From NCBI RefSeq assembly GCF_014641075.1, contig NZ_BMHP01000001.1:1302001-1366000 (forward strand): a DNA stretch of 64,000 nucleotides. The letters run 5' to 3'. The stretch's first letter is position 1; each line of letters starts with the position of its first letter. A model generated the notes under the pieces. That model saw nothing but the letters and a program-made list of their open reading frames with translations. It was not told the DNA's origin and did no database searches. The translations under genes and the position numbers were made by a program. This DNA comes from Paenibacillus nasutitermitis (lineage in GTDB: Bacteria; Bacillota; Bacilli; Paenibacillales; Paenibacillaceae). Of the stretch, positions 58,618 through 64,000 are shown piece by piece.

Positions 58618-59466
58618 ATGATCTCCGTTATAATGGTGCTCGCTTCAGGCACAGCCCATGCAATTTGGAACATGCTGGCAAAGAAGAGCGAAAACAAGCA
58701 ATTTTTTTTATGGATCATTTATATTCCTGCCACGCTTCTTCTTCTGCCTTCTTTTCTGGAGGAAATAATTAAACCGGCTACGCCCCAAGGTTATTTGCTG
58801 CTCCTGTTGTCTTTGATTATTCAAGGTTGTTATGCTTTTTTTCTTTCTCAATCGCTGACATACGGTGATATGTCACAGGTGTACCCAATGATGCGGGGAA
58901 TTGCAACATTATTAGTACCGCTGATTGGTGTGTTGTTTTTGAATGAATCCTTATCCCCTTGGGGGTGGATGGGCCTCATTTGTATCGTTCTTGGTTTCTG
59001 TATCACGAGCGGGATGAATTTCTCGCGTAGCAAAAACGTCATTCCGCTGCGCGTCATTCTCTTGACGATCGCAGTCGGCATGTGCACTATGAGCTATGTA
59101 CTGGTGGATAAAATCAATCTGCAGCATTTTTCACCTGTCGTGCTTCTGGAGGTTTCCAATATCGGTTTTATGCTGGGCCTTATGCCTTTTATCCGTTTTA
59201 AGCAGGTCCGCTGGAAGAAAGAATGGAAGGAGAACGGGGTCGTGCTCATGATGGGATCCATTTTATCGCCAGGTTCTTATTTGCTGTTCTTGTTCGCGAT
59301 GAGCCTGACTCCTTTGACTTATGTGGCGCCGCTAAGAGAGATTGGTACGGTAATCGGCACGCTTGCGGGTATTTATCTGTTGAAAGAAACAAAAGAACTA
59401 TCGCGGCTGGTATCAGCGGGGATGATATTTGCGGGAATTTTGTTGATCGGCATTTGGGGACTTTAG
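58618..59466 (+). CDS. EamA/DMT family transporter
   Basis: A 282-residue drug/metabolite transporter with ten predicted membrane segments in two EamA repeats. The first helix LASGTAHAIWNMLAKKSENK and the VAPLREIGTVIGTLAGIYLL segment of the second repeat are typical (SQVYPMMRGIATLLVPLIGV is the matching first-repeat end). Substrates include amino acids, nucleosides and drugs; none is indicated. The ATG at 58618 has GAGAGGGG about 12 bases upstream. A promoter with TTGTG repeats precedes it. Confidence 0.85.
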   Translation: MISVIMVLASGTAHAIWNMLAKKSENKQFFLWIIYIPATLLLLPSFLEEIIKPATPQGYLLLLLSLIIQGCYAFFLSQSLTYGDMSQVYPMMRGIATLLVPLIGVLFLNESLSPWGWMGLICIVLGFCITSGMNFSRSKNVIPLRVILLTIAVGMCTMSYVLVDKINLQHFSPVVLLEVSNIGFMLGLMPFIRFKQVRWKKEWKENGVVLMMGSILSPGSYLLFLFAMSLTPLTYVAPLREIGTVIGTLAGIYLLKETKELSRLVSAGMIFAGILLIGIWGL

Positions 59467-59574
59467 ATTCTCATTTGCGTATATTTTTTTCTGCTCTTGA
59501 ACGCAGTTGACTTTATATGAATAATAGAAGTGAGAGGTTTACAACGGGAATCCGGCGAGGAAAGGAGATGGAAC

Positions 59575-60507
59575 GTGAATAATAATCTGATTGAAGCTTT
59601 CAAGGAACATATCCCGCTTCTGCAGGGCTGCATAAGCGTGGAACCTATTCTAAAAGGCTATTCTTCGGATAACAAATACCTTGTGCGCATGCGAGATGAC
59701 ACTTATTTGCTGCGCAGCTTCGATTTGGCGATGCTGAATGCAAAAGAAGCTGAATATGAAGCCTTGATCAACATGATGGATCGGGGGGTGCTTTGTTCCA
59801 GGCCGTTGGAATTTGGCTCGCTTCCGGCCCATCATACGGGTTATATGGTGTTGACCTATGTGGAGGGGGAAGAAGCGTCCGATGTTCTGCCCGCCCTTTC
59901 GGAAAGTGAACAGCTGCAGATAGGTATAGCGGCAGGGCAGGAGCTTTATAAAATTCATGAATATGAAGCACCGGGCGATGTGTTTCCATGGTATGACCGG
60001 AAAATGGCGAAGCATCGGGGATATCTCGACAAATACGCCGCTAGCGGGATCAAAATCAGGAACGATGCCCGGCTCTTGGCGTTTATCGATGATCATCTGG
60101 AGCTGATGAAGAACCGTCCCAACCGGTTTCAACACGACGATTATCATGTCGGAAACCTGATTGTGAAGGACAGGAGGCTTGCGGGGGTTATTGATTTTAA
60201 CCGTTGGGATTGGGGAGATCCGCTGCATGATTTCCTGAAGGTGGGGATGTTCAGTGCGGAAGTGAGCATTCCTTTCTCCATGGGGCAAATCCGCGGTTAT
60301 CACGCGGGACGCGAGCCGGAACTTGATTTCTGGCGGCTGTATTCATTGTATCTTGCCATGTGCCTGATTTCATCCATCGTCTGGATTCAGCAGGTGAAGC
60401 CGGAGGAAACCGATATCATGATGGCTAAAATTAACAAGGTGATGGCGGATCATGATGATTTCGGTCGGATCATACCACGGTGGTATACCGGATCATTCGA
60501 TTTTTAA
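59575..60507 (+). CDS. Aminoglycoside phosphotransferase-family kinase
   Basis: A 310-residue kinase-fold protein of the APH/choline-kinase superfamily. The catalytic loop is FQHDDYHVGNLIV, with Asp and Asn in the expected HxDxxxxN-like places, and the metal-binding IDFNRWDWGDPLHDF is the DFG-like motif. LVRMRDDTYLLRSF carries the nucleotide-binding region. Members phosphorylate aminoglycosides, macrolides, homoserine or other small alcohols; the sequence does not tell which. The GTG at 59575 has AAAGGAG eight bases upstream. The NUDIX gene follows after 14 bases and may be co-transcribed. Confidence 0.85.
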   Translation: MNNNLIEAFKEHIPLLQGCISVEPILKGYSSDNKYLVRMRDDTYLLRSFDLAMLNAKEAEYEALINMMDRGVLCSRPLEFGSLPAHHTGYMVLTYVEGEEASDVLPALSESEQLQIGIAAGQELYKIHEYEAPGDVFPWYDRKMAKHRGYLDKYAASGIKIRNDARLLAFIDDHLELMKNRPNRFQHDDYHVGNLIVKDRRLAGVIDFNRWDWGDPLHDFLKVGMFSAEVSIPFSMGQIRGYHAGREPELDFWRLYSLYLAMCLISSIVWIQQVKPEETDIMMAKINKVMADHDDFGRIIPRWYTGSFDF

Positions 60508-60521
60508 GGGGAGAGTTAATC

Positions 60522-61109
60522 TTGGGAGATGTTGAGCTGGGACCACGAGGCGGGGGCGAATCCGTCTTAAGCCGGAGGCAGGATTATTTAAACAGCCTGA
60601 CCGTTTTGTCGGATTGGATTGACTGGGAGATTGTGAAATCTCGATTTACCGTGGATGAGGTTACCGATGAAGCTTTTATCAGCAATATTAGCATTATTCC
60701 GACCGTAGGCAGTAAATATGTCATGATTCAATTGGAGAATGGCAGATGGGAGCTTCCTGGTGGAACGCTGGAACCAGGCGAGCATTACAAGGATGCGCTG
60801 CAGCGCGAAGTGCAGGAGGAGCTTGGGGCAAACCTGTTGACCTACGAAATATTCGGGCATTTCAAATGCCGTTCTATCGCAGAGAAGCCTTTTAGAGCGC
60901 ATATTCCTCATCCACATTTTATCCGATTGGTTGGATTTGGCGAGGTTGAGCTTGTGGGAAAACCATTGAATCCGCTTGATGCGGAGCAGGTAGCCGTTGT
61001 GGATGTCGTGGATATTGACGAAGCTGTGCGGAGATTGGAGGCAGGGGGCCGCTACGATATTGCCGATCTATACAAGCTTGCGCATTATATCCGGTCTGAG
61101 AAGGGTTAG
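60522..61109 (+). CDS. NUDIX hydrolase
   Basis: A 195-residue pyrophosphohydrolase. The NUDIX box is GGTLEPGEHYKDALQREV followed by QEELGA, with Glu residues for metal binding in the REVQEE part. NGRWELPGG comes before it. It hydrolyses nucleoside diphosphates linked to another moiety. The TTG at 60522 has GGGGAGAG six bases upstream; the frame runs back to a GTG at 60480 inside the previous gene. It is coupled in position to the phosphotransferase. Substrate unknown. Confidence 0.85.
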   Translation: MGDVELGPRGGGESVLSRRQDYLNSLTVLSDWIDWEIVKSRFTVDEVTDEAFISNISIIPTVGSKYVMIQLENGRWELPGGTLEPGEHYKDALQREVQEELGANLLTYEIFGHFKCRSIAEKPFRAHIPHPHFIRLVGFGEVELVGKPLNPLDAEQVAVVDVVDIDEAVRRLEAGGRYDIADLYKLAHYIRSEKG

Positions 61110-61194
61110 GTGCCATCAGTGGAAATATTCAACCTGAACGAGATGGGATCCTCATGGGAATGCGTATCTCTTTAACGGTGAGCGGATAAGTATT

Positions 61195-61250
61195 TATAGA
61201 AAAGAAACAAGGCTTTAATATCCCTTTAGTTTGGGCATCAAAGCCTTGTT
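61195..61250 (-). terminator. Terminator for the leftward hemD gene
   Basis: AACAAGGCTTT (61206-61216) pairs with AAAGCCTTGTT (61240-61250) over eleven bases. On the minus strand the stem is followed by TTTCTTTT, so it suits the leftward uroporphyrinogen synthase gene. Confidence 0.7.
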
Positions 61251-61259
61251 CCCTATTAC

Positions 61260-62075
61260 CTAGTTCTGATTCCCGTAATAACGGGCAAGCTCAATGATCA
61301 TCGCACCCATCCGCTCATTCTCCGGAGCGATGATCCGCTCGATGCCTTGTTCCCGTAATGCCTCTGCCGTCACTTTGCCGACAGCGACAGCAAGCGTTCC
61401 GGCTTCAAAGCCTGCTTTGACGGATGACAGCAGGTTCCGGTTCCGCGCAAACTCGAAGAAGAAGCGCACCTGTATAGCAGCTGTGAAACATACCGCATCC
61501 ACATGGCCGTCGGCAATTTCCTCACATAGCTGAAGGGATATTGCGCTATCCGGGGGGATATGCAGATAGGGCATGACCTGCCGTACATTGGCTCCTTTTT
61601 GCTGCAGGAATGCAATCAATGGCGGCGAAGGTTCCCCATGCAGCTGGACCATGACGTCCTGTCCGGCAAAGTCATAGTCTTGAAGGGCATGGATGAGACC
61701 CTGGACGGTCCCGTCTTCGTCCACCACAACAGGAGTGATCCCGTTTTTTTTCAGCAGCGCAAACGTTTTGTACCCTCTGGCTGCCACCTTGGCCTGACCG
61801 ATCCTGTCCAGAAGCTGGGGGCGGATTCCGATGCGTTCCGCTTGACTCAGCATCGTATCCAGTCCGCCTCCAGTTGTGAATATCATCCAATCGGACCGAT
61901 GCTCCTGGATATGAAGCAGATCCTGCCCCATCCGTTGGTCGGCATCGATCAACGTTCCCTGCTGGGGGCGGACAAGCGCAATTCCACCTTGTTTTTCAAT
62001 AATGGCGCTAAGCTCATCCGTTTTTCGCGAGCCTGTAATGACAACCGTCTTTCCCTCCAGGCCTCTGGCCATCAT
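61260..62075 (-). CDS. hemD: Uroporphyrinogen-III synthase family protein
   Basis: A 271-residue HemD-fold protein. It opens LEGKTVVITGSRKTDELSAI, with DWMIFTTGGGLDTML and a second domain with DAVCFTAAIQVRFFFEFAR, AVAVGKVTAEALREQG and APENERMGAMIIELARYY. HemD cyclises hydroxymethylbilane to uroporphyrinogen III in haem and cobalamin synthesis. It is here alone, away from hemACDB, and may be a second copy, for example one used for sirohaem or cobalamin. GAGAGGAG lies before the ATG on the minus strand. HemD proteins are poorly conserved, so the assignment rests on overall pattern. Confidence 0.8.
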   Translation of the reverse strand: MMARGLEGKTVVITGSRKTDELSAIIEKQGGIALVRPQQGTLIDADQRMGQDLLHIQEHRSDWMIFTTGGGLDTMLSQAERIGIRPQLLDRIGQAKVAARGYKTFALLKKNGITPVVVDEDGTVQGLIHALQDYDFAGQDVMVQLHGEPSPPLIAFLQQKGANVRQVMPYLHIPPDSAISLQLCEEIADGHVDAVCFTAAIQVRFFFEFARNRNLLSSVKAGFEAGTLAVAVGKVTAEALREQGIERIIAPENERMGAMIIELARYYGNQN

Positions 62076-62219
62076 CTGTGCTCCTCTCTCTGGTTGCGTC
62101 CGTACCTATAACCCGAATGGAAACCATGTTCGTTCAAGCTTTCGCTTCCTTATTGAACAATAGCAGGATATTCGGCAAATATCCAATCTGAATTATTTAT
62201 GCTTTAGCAGCAGTTTCCC

Positions 62220-63026
62220 TTATAAAGGGTTCGCGTGAAACGTGTCTCCGCCTTCCACTGTACCAGACTTGAACCCCTTGTAGAACCAGCGTTTGCGCTG
62301 CTCGGACGTGCCATGCGTGAAGCTCTCCGGCACCGCATAACCCTGAGCTTTCTTCTGCAGGGTATCATCGCCCACAGCGCTTGCCGCATTCAGCGCCTCA
62401 TCCAGGTCTCCTTCTTCCAGTACATTCATATCTTGGGCATGATGGGCCCATACCCCAGCGTAATAATCTGCCTGCAGCTCGACACGGACCGAATTTTCAT
62501 TGGATCCGCCACCCATATTCGTATCCAGTAAAGTCTGTACATGATGACCCACTTCATGAGCAATGACATAAGCCATGGCAAAATCTCCGGGTGCGTGGAA
62601 TTTCTGCTGAAGCTCATCATAAAAGCTGAGATCGATGTACAGCTTATGGTCGCCTGGACAATAGAAAGGACCGACCGATTTGCCGGCTGACCCGCATGCG
62701 GACTGGACGCTATTGGTATAGAGGACGAGCACCGGTTTTTCGTAGACCAGATTTTGCTCCTGAAACAGCTCTGTCCATACATCCTCTGTATCGGCCAGAA
62801 CGACGGAAACGAATTCGGACAGCTCTTTCTCCTGCTGGCTCTCTTCATAAGGAGCGCCTGAATCCGATCCCGTAAAGGAACCGAGCAGATCGGACGGATT
62901 GCCGCCGAAAAGCAGGACGACAACCAACAAAACAACACCGCCGATTCCGCCGCCGATTAACGTTCCGCCACCGCGGCCTCTGCGGTCTTCTACATTCGAG
63001 CTTCCTCTTCTGCCTTTCCATTGCAT
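62220..63026 (-). CDS. Neutral zinc metallopeptidase, YpfJ family
   Basis: A 268-residue membrane-bound metallopeptidase. A basic start (MQWKGRRGSSNVEDRRGRGG) is followed by one transmembrane helix (IGGVVLLVVVLLFGGNP, about residues 30-45). The catalytic domain has YVIAHEVGHHVQTLLD with the HExxH-like zinc motif read HEVGHH, and DYYAGVWAHHA. It ends EGGDTFHANPL, a family end. GGGGGG lies before the ATG at 63026; an in-frame start at 63053 is less likely. Role unknown, probably surface protein processing. Reads leftward, in line with hemD. Confidence 0.88.
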   Translation of the reverse strand: MQWKGRRGSSNVEDRRGRGGGTLIGGGIGGVVLLVVVLLFGGNPSDLLGSFTGSDSGAPYEESQQEKELSEFVSVVLADTEDVWTELFQEQNLVYEKPVLVLYTNSVQSACGSAGKSVGPFYCPGDHKLYIDLSFYDELQQKFHAPGDFAMAYVIAHEVGHHVQTLLDTNMGGGSNENSVRVELQADYYAGVWAHHAQDMNVLEEGDLDEALNAASAVGDDTLQKKAQGYAVPESFTHGTSEQRKRWFYKGFKSGTVEGGDTFHANPL

Positions 63027-63279
63027 CGTGTCGCCCCCCCTGTAGGATATCAATCATCGTTTCTTCCATGTCATTACCCGTGTTGGAGTTGTTTATACCT
63101 GCCAAAATACCCTTCCTAAAACGACCCATCGTGTAACGGAAGCGAATTTCCCTAATTATGAATTTGATTCACGGATTATGCTATATTTAAAACAAGGAAT
63201 AATTTCCAATCCTGCAGAATCACTAGATAAAGAGAAACTCCAAAGTTATCATAAATAAAAATGAGTATAAGGAGGTATT

Positions 63280-63429
63280 ATGAACGCGGGGAATAATAAT
63301 AAAAAATTGCGCGAGTCATTTGAACAAGCAGCGAATATTTATCAACAGGCACGTCCGGATTACCCGGAAGAATTAAGAAATACAAATTACGGCATCTGCA
63401 CTGACAAACAGGAGCCTTTTATATTATAA
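63280..63429 (+). pseudogene. N-terminal fragment of a SAM-dependent methyltransferase
   Basis: An ATG at 63280, preceded by a strong GGAGG, opens 49 codons: it contains LRESFEQAANIYQQARPDYP and EELRN, the start of a class I methyltransferase (SFxxAAxxYxxARPxYPxEL). After that the frame runs into unrelated residues and stops at 63429, so the SAM-binding domain is missing. The bases from about 63385 to 63509 contain no gene. It is a remnant. Confidence 0.75.
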
Positions 63430-63509
63430 ATCAGCTTGAAATAGCCGTAATGGATTTTTCTTGAAAGCCAGTAGATGACAGATTACTGATATTGAGAAAG
63501 GTGAGAGCT

Positions 63510-63929
63510 ATGCTGAAGGACGATCAGTTTTGGATCAGTGATGATAAAGCGAAGCTGGACATGAGCGTAATCAAGGGTTATTTGGCACGAAGCTATTGGG
63601 CTGGACAGCGGCTGGAAGAGATCATTGAGCGATCCGTTCAAAATTCGCTCTGTTACGGGATTTACCGTGCAGAAGGGCAGGTCGGTTTTGCCCGTGTTGT
63701 AACAGATGACGCTACAATCTACTATTTATGCGATGTATTTATTGATGAGGAGTTCCGGGGGATGGGACTGGGCAAAAAACTGGTCCAGTATATCACGCAA
63801 TCCGAAAGGTTCAGAAACATTCCAGGGATGTTGGGAACGAGGGATGCGCATGAACTTTATGAGCAGTTTGAATTCAGAAGAGACGGCGATATATTGATGC
63901 GAAGACGTCCTGACCATATGAGAAGCTAA
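63510..63929 (+). CDS. GNAT family N-acetyltransferase
   Basis: A 139-residue acetyltransferase. YYLCDVFIDEEFRGMGLGKK is the acetyl-CoA motif A with the RGMGLGK pyrophosphate loop, and the preceding VGFARVVTDDATIYYL and following LGTRDAHELYEQFEF are typical of this subgroup. AAAGGTGAG lies before the ATG at 63510; an in-frame start at 63492 lacks one. The substrate is unknown. It is followed by a stem-loop at the window end. Confidence 0.88.
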   Translation: MLKDDQFWISDDKAKLDMSVIKGYLARSYWAGQRLEEIIERSVQNSLCYGIYRAEGQVGFARVVTDDATIYYLCDVFIDEEFRGMGLGKKLVQYITQSERFRNIPGMLGTRDAHELYEQFEFRRDGDILMRRRPDHMRS

Positions 63930-63978
63930 TAAATGGGTTCCGGATGGAGCTAGATGTTGGAGCAGAACAAAAAACAAG

Positions 63979-64000
63979 CCCCGGAGCGATCGCTCCGGGG
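63979..64000 (+). terminator. Terminator stem at the window end
   Basis: CCCCGGAGCGA and TCGCTCCGGGG form a perfect 22-base inverted repeat preceded by an A-rich strip and a CAAG. The T-run, if any, lies beyond the window. Confidence 0.6.

Noticed and set aside
1..64000. tRNA, rRNA, insertion sequence, prophage or CRISPR array
   Set aside because: Scanned by eye; no cloverleaf, transposase, integrase, phage gene or regularly spaced repeats seen.

Overview
The window looks like the chromosome of a spore-forming Gram-positive of the Paenibacillus/Bacillus type. The pointers are Gram-positive lipoprotein signals, strong GGAGG-type ribosome binding sites with frequent TTG and GTG starts, a YjcZ-type sporulation peptide, a Bacillus-type Fnr with C-terminal cysteines, a RelQ alarmone synthetase, a Btr-like iron regulator and a TPP-riboswitch-controlled thi operon. 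No rRNA, tRNA, insertion sequence, prophage or CRISPR array was seen. The first gene is cut by the window edge.

Layout. 0-15 kb is mostly housekeeping: a partial L,D-transpeptidase, pyrD, relQ, a DUF309 gene, a pseudouridine synthase, HAD phosphatases, an rRNA m5C methyltransferase, an AI-2E family permease, a metallophosphoesterase, then an amino-sugar-like pair (PIG-L deacetylase plus an atypical NagB-like isomerase) beside a divergent AraC regulator, and an fnr-doxX pair. 15.4-23.2 kb is visibly more AT-rich and holds vanY-vanZ-vanR-vanS without vanHAX, followed by an ABC importer set (two permeases, a HlyD-like adaptor, a solute-binding lipoprotein, no ATPase). The leaders of vanY and of the transporter operon are ungapped homologues, which suggests both answer to the VanRS pair. 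23.2-28.5 kb has a MerR remnant in front of an FMN reductase, an NreABC-like nitrate-sensing system, a MobA-like protein without key catalytic residues and an NlpC/P60 endopeptidase. 28.7-32.6 kb has a Bcr/CflA efflux pump, an ECF sigma factor with a putative anti-sigma, and a VOC protein.

32.7-43.0 kb is a TPP riboswitch and terminator followed by tenI-thiO-thiS-thiG-thiF, an NCS2 nucleobase-type permease, a LuxE-like acyl-protein synthetase, a LuxC-like acyl reductase, a short-chain dehydrogenase, thiD and thiE. The LuxE-LuxC-SDR module looks able to turn a carboxylic acid into an aldehyde and then an alcohol. It sits translationally coupled inside a thiamin operon with no luciferase genes, and is the best candidate here for an undescribed pathway, for example salvage of an oxidised thiamin pyrimidine or thiazole. 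43.1-46.4 kb is a three-gene cassette (a small conserved protein, a one-chain MoxR-AAA plus VWA protein, a divergent GIY-YIG protein) behind a perfect palindromic operator.

46.5-50.1 kb is an iron-siderophore locus (AraC-substrate-binding fusion regulator, Fur box, FeuA-like lipoprotein, FhuF-like reductase). 50.1-64.0 kb is mixed: LysR with a divergent flavoprotein, an MFS transporter, a fatty acid desaturase, an ABC exporter, a cupin protein, a DUF2569 protein, a DeoR regulator, an EamA transporter, a phosphotransferase, a NUDIX hydrolase, an orphan uroporphyrinogen-III synthase, a YpfJ-type metallopeptidase, a truncated methyltransferase and a GNAT acetyltransferase.
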